Below, piece after piece: positions 25,680-35,244 of a stretch of 48,591 bases of DNA. Each line of letters begins with the position of its first letter. Position 1 is the stretch's first letter. A model generated the notes under the pieces. That model did not search any database and was not told the origin of the DNA. It saw only the letters and a list, made by a program, of their open reading frames with translations. The stretch spans positions 1-48,591 of the forward strand of contig DIYF01000079.1 in the NCBI GenBank assembly GCA_002427745.1, in the 5' to 3' direction. The position numbers and the translations under genes were made by a program. The stretch comes from Roseivirga sp. UBA6061. Its GTDB lineage: Bacteria; Bacteroidota; Bacteroidia; Cytophagales; Cyclobacteriaceae.

Positions 25680-26435
25680 TCATAGCACGTTTACTACAAA
25701 GCCCAGAGTATTAGTAAGTGCATGAATTGCGAAAGAGTATAAAAAGCCATAGGTGATCCTTACATAGCCATAGCAGAATGCATTGACTAATTTGGGCAAA
25801 GTAATCAGAGGCATGAGGAGCAGGTGTTCAAGCGTCAGTTCATAGTTAAAAATATGCACCCAGGCGAACCCAAAATAGAAAACATAAAATATCCACTTGA
25901 AATTATGGCTCCAGAATTGCCCCAGAGCCCTTTTTACTTTGGAGATGGAAAACAGGGGATAGCTCATCATCAGAATAGTAAGAGTAACAAGTAGCCTGAT
26001 TTCAAAATGCTCTTGAGTATCCGTGAGTTTTGTATGATAGACGGCCTTGGTACTTATGTAATAAGCGATTACGGCCAGTGTGGACGCAAGGTATATCGGT
26101 TTGAACTTCATGGATAATCTGAAGGCGATTTCTTCCAGAAATGACAGTATAAAAACGGTAAGGATAAACAAGGTGAGGGGAGAAAAGCGACTTGTCATGC
26201 TGATAGTGGTCTTATTGACCGGGTCATAGATTACCCCAATCGCTACCCCGACAATAAGTGCCAGAATCATTTTAATCACAAACATCATCCAGGTCCTCTT
26301 TGCTTTTTCGGCCCGGCTTAATGTATTGCCTGAGGAATAGACTGGGGCCATCACAAAGGCCAGAAAGCTTTTAAACTCGAGATAGTAATTTTTAGGGTTT
26401 AGCATGCGGTGTTCAGTTTTAAATAAAAACACCAT
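25680..26435 (-). CDS. CPBP-family intramembrane metalloprotease
   Basis: The 251-residue protein has six or seven hydrophobic helices. The CPBP motifs are present: EEIAFR with Glu101, Glu102 and Arg106; a second-motif His at 194 in FGFAWVHIFNYE; and a third at His238-x3-Asn242 in SFAIHALTNTLGF. This family cleaves or modifies membrane-embedded proteins; bacterial members often act in peptide or bacteriocin resistance, though no such gene is adjacent here. An internal ATG at 26405 is an alternative start that removes ten residues; the sequence does not decide. The 150 bp between it and the phosphoesterase gene are A+T-rich and hold no gene. Confidence 0.85.
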   Translation of the reverse strand: MVFLFKTEHRMLNPKNYYLEFKSFLAFVMAPVYSSGNTLSRAEKAKRTWMMFVIKMILALIVGVAIGVIYDPVNKTTISMTSRFSPLTLFILTVFILSFLEEIAFRLSMKFKPIYLASTLAVIAYYISTKAVYHTKLTDTQEHFEIRLLVTLTILMMSYPLFSISKVKRALGQFWSHNFKWIFYVFYFGFAWVHIFNYELTLEHLLLMPLITLPKLVNAFCYGYVRITYGFLYSFAIHALTNTLGFVVNVL

Positions 26436-26584
26436 GATACCGGTTATCAGGACCGCTTTCTGTAAGAATCAGCATCCAGTCTGACTGATTTATAATTCAG
26501 TCATTGAGCCTATCGGAGCTACAAACGAGGTGGGTTTATGGAGCCCGTAGAGTCCATAACACTTCAAAGCACTGCGCCCTGGAG

Positions 26585-27271
26585 TTACTTCTTTATCAAT
26601 CCTTTGGAAAAACTGACAAAGTCTTTGAAACCCTCTTTGGTGAATACCGACTTCACGACTTCCCAGCGGGTAGTTGGCGGTTTTGAGGCTGTACCATCAA
26701 CCATAGCCGGAGCTTTGGAATCTGGACTTTGCTCACCGGGTTCTGAAGCTTCATTTGGCTCATATCCCACCAGCTTGTTCGACTGGTCAAAGCTCTTTTT
26801 GGCCTTTTCCTTATATCCGAGTTTTTCTTCTACCAGCCCGCGATTGTTCAAAGCAATAGCATCTTCCGGGTCCAGGGCTATGCATTGATCATAATCCTTC
26901 AGAGCGCCCTCACTATCTCCGATGCGGTCTTTAAAGAAGGCCCTGCTTGAGTAGCGATAGGGGTTTTTCGGCTCCAGCGCCAGTGCTTTGTCAAACATAT
27001 GCCCGGCTTCATCATCCTTTTCATTCAAATGAAGGGCTACTGCATAGTCTCCAATAAACTGAGGGTTCAAAGGCTGGAGTTCAATCAGTCTTTTGAAGTC
27101 AGCCAAGGCATCTGCCAGTCTTCCCACTCTGGATAGTGCTCTTGCTCTGTTGGAAAGTGCCAGCAGATGATCTGGTGATTCAGCCAGTGCTTTATCAAAG
27201 AATTTCACCCCCTCATCAAACTTTGCATTACTACAACTTTGTACCCCTTGCTCAATCAATTGTTCGACCAT
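26585..27271 (-). CDS. TPR-repeat protein, cytoplasmic
   Basis: I chose the ATG at 27271 (228 residues) over the GTG three codons upstream at 27280. Residues about 1-160 form four tetratricopeptide repeats (GVQSCSNAKFDEGVKFFDKA, ALSNRARALSRVGRLADALA, AVALHLNEKDDEAGHMFDKA, ALNNRGLVEEKLGYKEKAKK). The remaining 65 residues include a Pro/Glu/Ser-rich linker and a helix ending in KGLIKK. Without a signal peptide it is likely a cytoplasmic partner-binding protein. It is divergent from holA, with a 100-bp shared control region and a -7-like box at 27289-27296. Confidence 0.9.
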   Translation of the reverse strand: MVEQLIEQGVQSCSNAKFDEGVKFFDKALAESPDHLLALSNRARALSRVGRLADALADFKRLIELQPLNPQFIGDYAVALHLNEKDDEAGHMFDKALALEPKNPYRYSSRAFFKDRIGDSEGALKDYDQCIALDPEDAIALNNRGLVEEKLGYKEKAKKSFDQSNKLVGYEPNEASEPGEQSPDSKAPAMVDGTASKPPTTRWEVVKSVFTKEGFKDFVSFSKGLIKK

Positions 27272-27288
27272 CAAAACCACTTTTTTGC

Positions 27289-27296
27289 AAATATAA
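27289..27296 (-). promoter_or_regulatory. Candidate -7 box TATATTTG for the TPR gene
   Basis: On the minus strand TATATTTG matches TAnnTTTG exactly, 18 bp before the ATG at 27271. No TTTG at the -33 position was found, so this rests on the -7 match only. Confidence 0.4.
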
Positions 27297-27371
27297 ACAG
27301 GTGTAAAAACTCTTTGTTCCCATTGTCTGTTTTATCTTGGTTTGACTCCTTATATTCGTGTCAGCAAAGCC

Positions 27372-28394
27372 ATGAGCAACACCCCCGATAAAGTTTTAGC
27401 TGACCTCAAAGCCGGCAAGTATGCACCGGTTTACTTCCTACAGGGCGATGAGCCTTACTACATAGACCATATTGTCGATTACATTGAAGATCATTGCCTT
27501 TCCGATGCGGAAAAAGGCTTTAATCAGACCGTAATGTATGGTAAAGATGTCACCATGGCCCAGGTGCTGACCAATGCCAAGCGCTTTCCCATGATGGCTG
27601 AAAGGCAGGTGGTCATTGTAAAAGAAGCCAAGGACATTCAGGACATTAATAAAGAGGAAGGGCAGAAGCTGCTGATGCATTACCTGGATCAGCCTGTGCC
27701 TTCTACAGTATTAGTATTTGCTCATAAGCATAAGAACCTGGATGGCCGTAAACCACTGGCTAAAGCAGCAAAGGCAAAGGCGGTTTTTGTGGCTACGGCT
27801 CAGTTAAGGGACTATGAGTTACCTCAGTGGATAGAAAACTACATCAGGCAAAAAGGTTATAGCATCAATGATCGATCGATTATGATGCTAAGTGAATATG
27901 TAGGGACCAATCTGGAAAGGCTCACTAATGAGATCGGCAAAATGCTGATCAACCTTAATGAAGGAGACACGATAAATGAGGACCTGATACAGAAGTATGT
28001 AGGTATCAGCAAGGACTATAATGTATTTGAGTTGCAACGGGCCATCTCTTTCAGAGACCCGGTCAAGGCCAATCGCATTGTACGCTACTTTGCCGCCAAT
28101 GCCAAGGCTAATCCTATCATACCCATGATCGCTTTGCTGTACTCATTTTATAGCAAGCTGCTGATTTTTCATGGAACCAAGGATAAATCAGATCAGTCGC
28201 TGGCCAGTGCTATGGGAGTAAGGCCCTTTGCCCTGAAAGAATATAAAGCTGCCGCTCGCAATTATCCGTTAGGTAAAGTGATGCAGAATATCTCATTTTT
28301 GAGAAAAGCTGACCTCAGGTCAAAAGGGGTGGACAGCGGTGCCTCGGCAGACGGGGAGATATTGAAGGAGCTCGTTTTTATGCTGATGCATTAA
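27372..28394 (+). CDS. holA: DNA polymerase III subunit delta
   Basis: I chose the ATG at 27372 (340 residues); the first possible start, a TTG at 27342, lies in poor context. The protein shows the delta-subunit features: a GDEPYYID motif at residues 26-33, the AKRFPMMAERQVVIVKEAKD block, and the later LERLTNEIGKMLINL and FELQRAI patterns of the clamp-loader collar. Delta opens the beta clamp during loading and is essential for replication. The gene stands alone: the next one, a large TPR protein, starts 124 bp later. It is divergent from the TPR gene at 27271. Confidence 0.93.
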   Translation: MSNTPDKVLADLKAGKYAPVYFLQGDEPYYIDHIVDYIEDHCLSDAEKGFNQTVMYGKDVTMAQVLTNAKRFPMMAERQVVIVKEAKDIQDINKEEGQKLLMHYLDQPVPSTVLVFAHKHKNLDGRKPLAKAAKAKAVFVATAQLRDYELPQWIENYIRQKGYSINDRSIMMLSEYVGTNLERLTNEIGKMLINLNEGDTINEDLIQKYVGISKDYNVFELQRAISFRDPVKANRIVRYFAANAKANPIIPMIALLYSFYSKLLIFHGTKDKSDQSLASAMGVRPFALKEYKAAARNYPLGKVMQNISFLRKADLRSKGVDSGASADGEILKELVFMLMH

Positions 28395-28517
28395 GCATGT
28401 GATAAACGGGTTTCCGGTAGGGTGAAAAAGCTTCATCCGGATTATTATGGCAGTGCTGCTGCAATATTAGAAAAGGTAAACAGTTAGTTAAGTTAACAAG
28501 TGAACAAACGTAAGTTG

Positions 28518-31500
28518 ATGTACAGGAAATACTTTTTAATCACCATCCTGTTTGTTTCCTTAGGGTCATTAAAAGCTCAGAATACACTCTATCAAAACGA
28601 TGAAAGCCGGTATTACGATGCCGGTATTGAGTTGTTGGACAAAGATAAGTATGGAGCGGCCCGGAAACAGTTCGAGAGATATCTGAAGGAAGGTAAGGAT
28701 GAAATAAAGAGGGTAGATGCCGAATACTATGTGGCTTTCTGCGCCTTAAATCTGGATAATGCTGACGGAGCACAGCTGATTGCAGATTTTGTAAAGAGAC
28801 ACCCCAACCACCCTAAGGCTGCCAAAGCCTACTACAACCTGGGGATGGTAAGCTTTAAGAACAACGACTATCAGAACACAGTCAAATACCTCAAACTGGT
28901 AAATACAAGCTTATTGACTGCAGAAGAGAGGTTAGAGGTAAACTTTAAAATCGGTTATGCCTCATATGGTCTCAGACGTTATGACGATGCCGCCAAGTAC
29001 CTTGACCTGGCTAAAAGAAACCAGAGCCCTTACTACCCGCACGCCAACTACTACTCAGGTCATTTGGCCTATCAAAAAGGCGATTATGACAAGGCCCTGG
29101 TTGATTTCAAAAGAGCCGAGGGCACACCTCAGTACAAAAACAGGGTGCCGGTATTGATTATCAGCTGCTACTACAAGCAAAAGAGATATGGGGAGCTCAC
29201 ACAATATGCTTCCGGTTTCAAAGACATTCAGAAGTTCATCCGAACCACCGATTACCTGTACCAGATTTACCAGCTCGCTGCCGAGTCTTATTACCAGGAA
29301 GAGCAGTGGGCCGAAAGTGTAGAGTTCTTTAAGTTATATGAGCAGTTGGCTGCCCAGAGTGCCGATCAGCAAACACTCTACAGAATGGGGTACGCTAACT
29401 TCAGAGCAGGCAATAACCCCGAAGCGGTCAATAACTTCAAGAAAGTGGCTCTCAATAGTGATACGCTGGCTCAGTATGCGTCTTACTATCTCGGCCAGCT
29501 ATACGTACAGGATAAGAACTTTATTTTCGCTACCTCAGCGTTTGATAAGGCTGCCAAGCTTGATTTCAATAAGGAAATCCAGGAGGAATCCGCCTTTAAC
29601 CTGACCAAGGTAAGCTTTCAGTCAGGTAAGTTTTCTCAGGCCATCGTTTCACTCGATCGCTTTATGAAACAGTACCCAACGAGTGACTACGTACCGGAAG
29701 CCAATAACCTGATCAGTGAAGCTTTCCTTAACACAAATGACTATGCCCGGGCTATTGCCTTTATTGAGAAAATACCCAATAAGAGTGATCGTATCAAGGA
29801 GGCTTATCAGAAAGTGACTTTCTATAAGGGAACACAATTTTACAATTCAGCCAAATACCTACAAGCCGTTCAGCTATTCGATAAATCATTGAAATTCCCT
29901 GTTGACAGAGACCTGAGTGTAGCTGCCAACTTCTGGAGGGCTGAGGCTTATTCTACCAGTAGAAGTTATCCTCAGGCTATCAGGGCCTATCAGGCTGTTA
30001 TACAGAGGCGTAACCGAAACTCTGAATACTATCAAAAAGCCAACTATGGCCTGGCTTATGCCTATTATAACAGTAAGGATTATAGAAATGCCAGACTCTA
30101 TTTCAAACAATATGTAGATGCCCTGGAAAGAGCTGCCGATAAGCAAAACTACAATGATGCCATTCTGAGACTGGCCGACTGCTACTATGTAGAGAAAGAG
30201 TATGCCAGTGCCATTTCTTACTATGATAGGGCCATTAACAATGATAATCCTCAAAAAGACTATGCCTATTTTCAGAAAGGGGTAGTGAGAGACTTTCAGG
30301 ATAAGAGTGACCAGGCCATTTCAGAACTGGAAACCGTCATCAATCGCTATTCAAGCTCACGATACTACGATGATGCCATTTTCAAAAAGGCACAGATTCA
30401 GCTGGAAACCAAAGAATACAGGCTGGCCATCCAGACTTTTACACGCATCATTGATAACCTGAAACAAAGCCCCTTTATGCCTTATGCTTATGAGGGCAGG
30501 GCACAGGCTTATTTTAATCTGAGAGATTACGATAAGGTAAAAGCTGATTACATCACTATCCTTACCGATTATATGTCAAGTGCCAGAGTGGCCAACAGTG
30601 CCCTGCTGGGACTGCAAAACACGCTGAAGCTTCAGGATAATGTAATAGAGTTTGCTCAGTGGCTCAACAAATATCAAAATGCATATCCTGAGGACGATCA
30701 GATAGAAAACATTGAGTTTGAGGCTGCCAAGAGTCTGTATTTTGCCGGCAGTTACGATGCCTCTCTCAGCGCATTTGCCAATTATGAGAAGAACTATCCC
30801 GAAAGTGGTAAGGTATATGAGTCCAAATTTTACCGGGCTGAAAGCTACTACAGGCTTCAGAATGTAGATCAGGCCCTGGAGCTATACTACGAGGTTTTCC
30901 AGGAACGTAAGATCAGAGATATGGACCTGGTATATGAGCGCATAGGGGAACTGCAATTGAAGCAGGGCGACTTCCAGGAAGCTGCTAATTTCTATACCAA
31001 GCTGGAAGAAGTGAAGAAGAACGACCGACAGGAAAATACAGCCTGGTCAGGTCTGCTGGAGTCTTACTACAAGCTGGCTCAGTATGATAAAATGCGTGAG
31101 TATGCGCAGAAGATCATTGAGCGGGGCAATGTATCTCCTACAGCCTCCAATAGATCTCAGCTGTACCTGGGACTGGCGGCCTATGCTGAAGGAGATTTCG
31201 ATACGGCCATCGATGAGTTTCTGAGCACTATCAATACAGCCAAAGATCAGTTTGGTGCTCAGGCTCAGTATACACTTGGATTGATTTTCTACCAGCAGAA
31301 ACAGTATCAGCAATCACTGAATACCCTGTTTGATATCAATAACTTTCTGGATTATGACGACTGGGTAGGCAAATCATTCCTACTCATTGCGGATAACTAC
31401 ATTGCACTGAAGGAGCTATTTCAGGCAAAAGCCACGGTAAATTCAATCATAGAAAATTCGCCTGTTGATGCTGTAGTGAATGAAGCCCGCGCAAAACTTA

Positions 31501-31574
31501 TTGAAATTGAAAAGCTCGAAGCCGCTCAGAATGGTGCTGCGGCAGATACCACCAACAATAATGGCAACAACTAA
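28518..31574 (+). CDS. Very large periplasmic TPR-repeat protein
   Basis: I chose the ATG at 28518 (1018 residues), which begins a signal peptide (MYRKYFLITILFVSLGSLKA); a GTG at 28500 would add six residues. The rest is almost wholly helical TPR and Sel1-like repeats, about 25 of them, rich in Tyr and Ala (for example GIELLDKDKYGAARKQFERY, GYANFRAGNNPEAVNNFKKV, GVVRDFQDKSDQAISELETV). It has a low-complexity C-terminus ending in Asn/Gly. It is the first gene of a cluster: the next gene, a beta-barrel, starts 1 nt after its stop. Its role is probably scaffolding at the cell envelope. Confidence 0.92.
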   Translation: MYRKYFLITILFVSLGSLKAQNTLYQNDESRYYDAGIELLDKDKYGAARKQFERYLKEGKDEIKRVDAEYYVAFCALNLDNADGAQLIADFVKRHPNHPKAAKAYYNLGMVSFKNNDYQNTVKYLKLVNTSLLTAEERLEVNFKIGYASYGLRRYDDAAKYLDLAKRNQSPYYPHANYYSGHLAYQKGDYDKALVDFKRAEGTPQYKNRVPVLIISCYYKQKRYGELTQYASGFKDIQKFIRTTDYLYQIYQLAAESYYQEEQWAESVEFFKLYEQLAAQSADQQTLYRMGYANFRAGNNPEAVNNFKKVALNSDTLAQYASYYLGQLYVQDKNFIFATSAFDKAAKLDFNKEIQEESAFNLTKVSFQSGKFSQAIVSLDRFMKQYPTSDYVPEANNLISEAFLNTNDYARAIAFIEKIPNKSDRIKEAYQKVTFYKGTQFYNSAKYLQAVQLFDKSLKFPVDRDLSVAANFWRAEAYSTSRSYPQAIRAYQAVIQRRNRNSEYYQKANYGLAYAYYNSKDYRNARLYFKQYVDALERAADKQNYNDAILRLADCYYVEKEYASAISYYDRAINNDNPQKDYAYFQKGVVRDFQDKSDQAISELETVINRYSSSRYYDDAIFKKAQIQLETKEYRLAIQTFTRIIDNLKQSPFMPYAYEGRAQAYFNLRDYDKVKADYITILTDYMSSARVANSALLGLQNTLKLQDNVIEFAQWLNKYQNAYPEDDQIENIEFEAAKSLYFAGSYDASLSAFANYEKNYPESGKVYESKFYRAESYYRLQNVDQALELYYEVFQERKIRDMDLVYERIGELQLKQGDFQEAANFYTKLEEVKKNDRQENTAWSGLLESYYKLAQYDKMREYAQKIIERGNVSPTASNRSQLYLGLAAYAEGDFDTAIDEFLSTINTAKDQFGAQAQYTLGLIFYQQKQYQQSLNTLFDINNFLDYDDWVGKSFLLIADNYIALKELFQAKATVNSIIENSPVDAVVNEARAKLIEIEKLEAAQNGAAADTTNNNGNN

Positions 31575-31575
31575 G

Positions 31576-33237
31576 ATGAGACGACTGAGACTGACTTTCA
31601 TATTATTAGCAACAGTGGCCATTACACAGGTTTATGGTCAGGGAGGAGAAGGAAAACTTGAAGGTGATCCGGAAATCATCATTGATAAAACCAGGAAGAT
31701 TACGCTGCCGGCTGCCAACAGGAATTTCGAAAAAATCCCTCAGCTTCCAGTGAACCCGGCTACTACTGATCAGCGCTATACCTTTAAGAGCTACAATTAT
31801 TCATTAAGCCCTTTACAACCGACATTCAGAGCGGTAAGACTCCCCATTACGGACGCTAAGGTGGATATTACCGGCAACTATATTAAGGCCGGCTATGGCA
31901 ACTTCGGTACACCTTATCTGGAGGCCTATCTCGGGTCTTTGAGAAACGAAAACTATGTCTTTAACCTTTATGGCAGACATCTTTCATCCAAGAAAGGCCC
32001 TGTATTTGACGATAACTCCGGTAGTGCTGATACTGAAGTGGGAGTGGGAGGCAAGTACTTCAATGGAAGTAATACCATTTCTGGCTCTTTGGATTACCTG
32101 AGCAGAAAAAGGCATTTCTATGGCTATAATCCTGCCCTGGACCTGACACCTGGCGATATCGAACAGAAGTTTACCGGGTTTTCTGCCAAGATTGGGGTAG
32201 AGAAAACCAACAAGGACGAAGCCAGCGATTATCACTTTCTGACCGACTGGAGTTTCTTTAAAGATGCTTTCAACGCCAGGGAGAGTCAGTTCAATTTCGA
32301 TCTGGGTTTTAGTTTCAGACCTAATGATGATCTGGAGATCAATCTGCAGGGCCTGGCTACTTTCTCTAACAGAGAGGATACTGAGAAAACCAACAGAAGC
32401 TTTGTGAATCTCAGGCCCAGACTGTTCTACTATGGTAGCTCTTTTAAGCTGTCGGTTGGCGGTAATTTCGCTACTGACAATGATGATCTGAGCACTTTTG
32501 CAGGAGCGGAAGATGGGTTTAAGATTTTTCCTCATATCCGCGTAGATGTTAACCCAAGTAAGGGATTGAACTTCTATGCAGGCTATGAAGGCGATCTGGA
32601 GATGAATACTTTCAGATCTTTTGCCGATATCAACCCTTTTCTTCAGGCAGACTTTGCGCTGTTTAATACTGAGAAGGAAAGTGATATTTTCGGGGGACTG
32701 AACATTGACCTGGCAGAAGGAGTGAGGCTGAATGCGGGCGTTTCCATTGCTTCATTACAGCGCCTGCCTTTCTTTACCAATGCCATTACCGATTCTACAC
32801 GTTTTGAAGCCCTGTATGATACTGATGCCGTAGATCGTACCAATATTTACAGTGAGCTCGCCTATGAGTCTCCGGGTACTTTCCGAAGTTCTTTACGTTT
32901 CGACTTTTTTGATTACAAGCTGGTAACGTTGGCAGATGCTTACCATAAGCCACAATACCAGGCAATTCTGAATGGCACCATGTTTCCTATTGAAGGATTA
33001 ACCGTTTCAGGCGATTTGTACTACATAGGTGGCCTGGTAGGACTCAATAGAGAAAGCAATGTCAGAACCGAACTGGATGATATTATTGATCTGAATCTGG
33101 AGGGTAAATATGACCTCACTGATCAGGTCGGAGTGTTTTTACAGATAAGAAACATTTTTGGCAAGGAATACGAGCGCTATCTGAACTACCCTAACCGGGG
33201 CATTCAGTTTCTTGCGGGTATCGCTGTTTCCTTTTAA
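31576..33237 (+). CDS. Outer-membrane beta-barrel protein (TonB-dependent-receptor-like barrel, no plug)
   Basis: I chose the ATG at 31576 (553 residues): it opens a signal peptide (LRLTFILLATVAITQVYGQG) and lies 1 nt after the TPR stop. An upstream ATG at 31480 would overlap the TPR gene by 95 nt and is unlikely. The mature protein has about 20 amphipathic strands with aromatic ends. It ends with VFLQIRNIFGKEYERYLNYP and a final Phe (GIAVSF), matching the last strands of TonB-dependent receptors. No plug or TonB box is visible, so it is a barrel-like partner rather than a full receptor. It is translationally linked to the TPR gene. Confidence 0.85.
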   Translation: MRRLRLTFILLATVAITQVYGQGGEGKLEGDPEIIIDKTRKITLPAANRNFEKIPQLPVNPATTDQRYTFKSYNYSLSPLQPTFRAVRLPITDAKVDITGNYIKAGYGNFGTPYLEAYLGSLRNENYVFNLYGRHLSSKKGPVFDDNSGSADTEVGVGGKYFNGSNTISGSLDYLSRKRHFYGYNPALDLTPGDIEQKFTGFSAKIGVEKTNKDEASDYHFLTDWSFFKDAFNARESQFNFDLGFSFRPNDDLEINLQGLATFSNREDTEKTNRSFVNLRPRLFYYGSSFKLSVGGNFATDNDDLSTFAGAEDGFKIFPHIRVDVNPSKGLNFYAGYEGDLEMNTFRSFADINPFLQADFALFNTEKESDIFGGLNIDLAEGVRLNAGVSIASLQRLPFFTNAITDSTRFEALYDTDAVDRTNIYSELAYESPGTFRSSLRFDFFDYKLVTLADAYHKPQYQAILNGTMFPIEGLTVSGDLYYIGGLVGLNRESNVRTELDDIIDLNLEGKYDLTDQVGVFLQIRNIFGKEYERYLNYPNRGIQFLAGIAVSF

Positions 33238-33324
33238 GTCTGGGTTAACTTCATATCAACAACCTTTTAATATGGCTTTGATATTTTGTTAATTTGAGAA
33301 ATAATCAACCAACCCAAAAAGTCT

Positions 33325-34173
33325 ATGGCGGCTAAAAAGAAGAGTGACTCTTCAGATAATAAGAAAAAGAAAACTAACACTAAATCGTCTAAAGGAACCA
33401 AAAAGAGCACAGCTAAGAGCTCTCCAAAGCCTAAAAAAGAGGAAGAAGCTCCTATCGAAGAGCCTATGCTGACTGATGACGATTTCGGTCTTGACGACAT
33501 AGACCTGGAACCGGTTGATGAGCCTGTGCTTGAAGATGATACTCCGACTGAAGAAGAAGTGACTCCGGAGCCGGAGCCAGATAAGGAAGAAGAGGAAGAA
33601 ATAGTAATAGCTCCCGTTGTAACTCCTGAGCCTGAGCCTGTAGTGGCTGAAGAACCTGCTAAACCCGAACCAACCAGAGTGGCACAGAAGCCTGCCGGAA
33701 GAGAAGAAGAAAAGAAAAACCGGGGAGTGGTATGGATTGTGATCATACTGTTGCTTTTGGGTGCAGTAGCTGTTTATTTCCTGGTTATCAAACCCGGACA
33801 GCAGGAAAAAGAGCCTGAAAAGACTGAGGAAGTTAAAGTTCCTGAGAAAAAACAACCTGAGCCTGAGCCAACTCCGGTGGCAGAGCCCGATCCGGAGCCT
33901 GAGCCACCAAAGGAGGCGCAAGTCATTACAATTTCTGAAAAAGGAACACGTTTCTATGTCGTGGTAGGTAGTTTTTATGGTATAGATGGTGCTGAAGACA
34001 AGGCGAAAGAAATTGTAGCCACCGGCACCGATGCCTACATTCTGGAACCCGAAGCGGGAGGTCAATTTTACAGAGTGGGTATCAACCCGGCTGATGATTA
34101 TGCTACAGCCGAAAGTTCTATCGAAAGCTTAAAATCTACTTACGGAGACAACATCTGGGTATTGAAAAACTAA
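33325..34173 (+). CDS. SPOR-domain membrane protein with acidic linker
   Basis: The 282-residue protein has a Lys-rich then strongly acidic, Pro/Glu-rich N-terminus (1-130). One membrane helix follows (WIVIILLLLGAVAVYFLVI, about 136-155), then a second Pro/Glu-rich linker. The C-terminal SPOR domain covers about 208-282 (FYVVVGSFYGIDGAEDKA and YRVGINPADDYATAESSIES). SPOR domains bind denuded peptidoglycan at division sites. The order, with a bulky cytoplasmic acidic tail, is unusual but known in Bacteroidota. It is 87 nt after the barrel gene and 1 nt before the ExbB-like gene. Confidence 0.9.
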   Translation: MAAKKKSDSSDNKKKKTNTKSSKGTKKSTAKSSPKPKKEEEAPIEEPMLTDDDFGLDDIDLEPVDEPVLEDDTPTEEEVTPEPEPDKEEEEEIVIAPVVTPEPEPVVAEEPAKPEPTRVAQKPAGREEEKKNRGVVWIVIILLLLGAVAVYFLVIKPGQQEKEPEKTEEVKVPEKKQPEPEPTPVAEPDPEPEPPKEAQVITISEKGTRFYVVVGSFYGIDGAEDKAKEIVATGTDAYILEPEAGGQFYRVGINPADDYATAESSIESLKSTYGDNIWVLKN

Positions 34174-34174
34174 A

Positions 34175-34855
34175 ATGATCTTATTACAACAATTGAATCC
34201 ATCAGATACGACAAGCGTAGCTGATAGCGGGGATGGTGTGCTGTCCTTTATTGATCTGTTACTCAAAGGAGGCTTCTGGTTAGTACCGATTGCCATCCTG
34301 TGGATTGTAGCCATCTTTATCTTTTTTGAAAGGTATAAAACTGTAAACCGGGCGTCTAAAACTCCTTTTGAGTTTATGGATAAAATCAAAAACCTGGTAC
34401 TGAACGGAGATATCAACGGAGCCAAACTGCTTTGCTCTCAAACGGAATCTCCTATAGCCAAAATGATCGAGAAAGGTATCCATAGAATTGGCAGTCCGCT
34501 GAAAACAATTGAAGCATCTATTGAGAATGTTGGTAAAATTGAAGTCTATCGCCTGGAGAAGAACCTCTCCATGCTGGCGACTATTGCAGGTGCTGCTCCC
34601 ATGATTGGTTTCCTGGGTACCGTATCCGGTATGATCCAGGCTTTTATTGCCATTGCGCAGGAAGAAGGTGCTGTAAGCCCTAAACTGCTCTCCACCGGTA
34701 TTTACGAAGCCATGATTACTACAGCTGCAGGGCTGGTGGTAGGTATTGTAGCCTATCTGGGCTATAACTACCTGGTAGCCAGAGTGCAGAAAGCCATCCA
34801 TTATATGGAGTACACATCTATCGACTTTATTGATCTGTTACAAGAGCCGCAATAA
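34175..34855 (+). CDS. MotA/TolQ/ExbB proton-channel family protein
   Basis: The 226-residue protein has three membrane helices: about 38-55 (WLVPIAILWIVAIFIFF), 125-150 and 165-190. The family signature is clear: LSMLATIAGAAPMIGFLGTV, then GMIQAF and LSTGIYEAMITTAAGLVVGI, with the conserved Thr and Gly residues of the channel. With the ExbD-like partner it would form a proton-driven motor that energises a TonB- or Tol-type protein. Its stop shares one base with the ATG of the ExbD gene (TAATG). Confidence 0.95.
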   Translation: MILLQQLNPSDTTSVADSGDGVLSFIDLLLKGGFWLVPIAILWIVAIFIFFERYKTVNRASKTPFEFMDKIKNLVLNGDINGAKLLCSQTESPIAKMIEKGIHRIGSPLKTIEASIENVGKIEVYRLEKNLSMLATIAGAAPMIGFLGTVSGMIQAFIAIAQEEGAVSPKLLSTGIYEAMITTAAGLVVGIVAYLGYNYLVARVQKAIHYMEYTSIDFIDLLQEPQ

Positions 34856-35244
34856 TGGATATCAAATCAAAACATAAGGTAGATGCGAATTTCAGCATGT
34901 CGTCCATGACTGACATCGTATTCTTGTTGTTGATATTCTTTATGCTGACTTCGTCATTTATTACACCTTCTGGTTTACCTGTAAACCTTCCGAGCGCGGC
35001 AGTGGGTAATATCGTATCACAAAGTAATTCGGTAACGATTACGGCTGACCTCAGGTATTATCTGAATGATAATGAGGTATCTATCAACAATCTTGAGCGC
35101 GAATTGAGAAAAGTTGCGACAGAAGTAAACGGTTCTGTGGCAATTCACGTTGATGAAAGTGTAGATACTAAGCATTTAGTTAAAGTAGCTGGTATTGCTA
35201 TGAAGCTAAAACAGAAACTTACCATCGTCACAAAACCAGAATAA
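34855..35244 (+). CDS. ExbD/TolR family protein
   Basis: The 129-residue protein has one N-terminal membrane helix (IVFLLLIFFMLTSSFIT, about 26-42) preceded by the functional Asp in MTDIVFLLL. It has the periplasmic ExbD/TolR domain, including GLPVNLPSA, SVTITADLRYYLNDNEVSIN and VAIHVDESV. Together with the ExbB-like protein it couples proton flow to movement of the energy transducer. Both ends overlap neighbours by one base (TAATG), so the three genes are translationally coupled. Confidence 0.95.
   Translation: MDIKSKHKVDANFSMSSMTDIVFLLLIFFMLTSSFITPSGLPVNLPSAAVGNIVSQSNSVTITADLRYYLNDNEVSINNLERELRKVATEVNGSVAIHVDESVDTKHLVKVAGIAMKLKQKLTIVTKPE

Noticed and set aside
31480..31575. Starting the barrel gene at 31480
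   Set aside because: It would overlap the TPR gene by 95 nt, and the signal peptide begins at 31576.
33352..34065. Open frame on the minus strand with Phe/Arg-rich translation
   Set aside because: It is antisense to the SPOR protein; the Glu/Lys-rich coding strand produces Phe/Leu/Arg-rich reverse frames.
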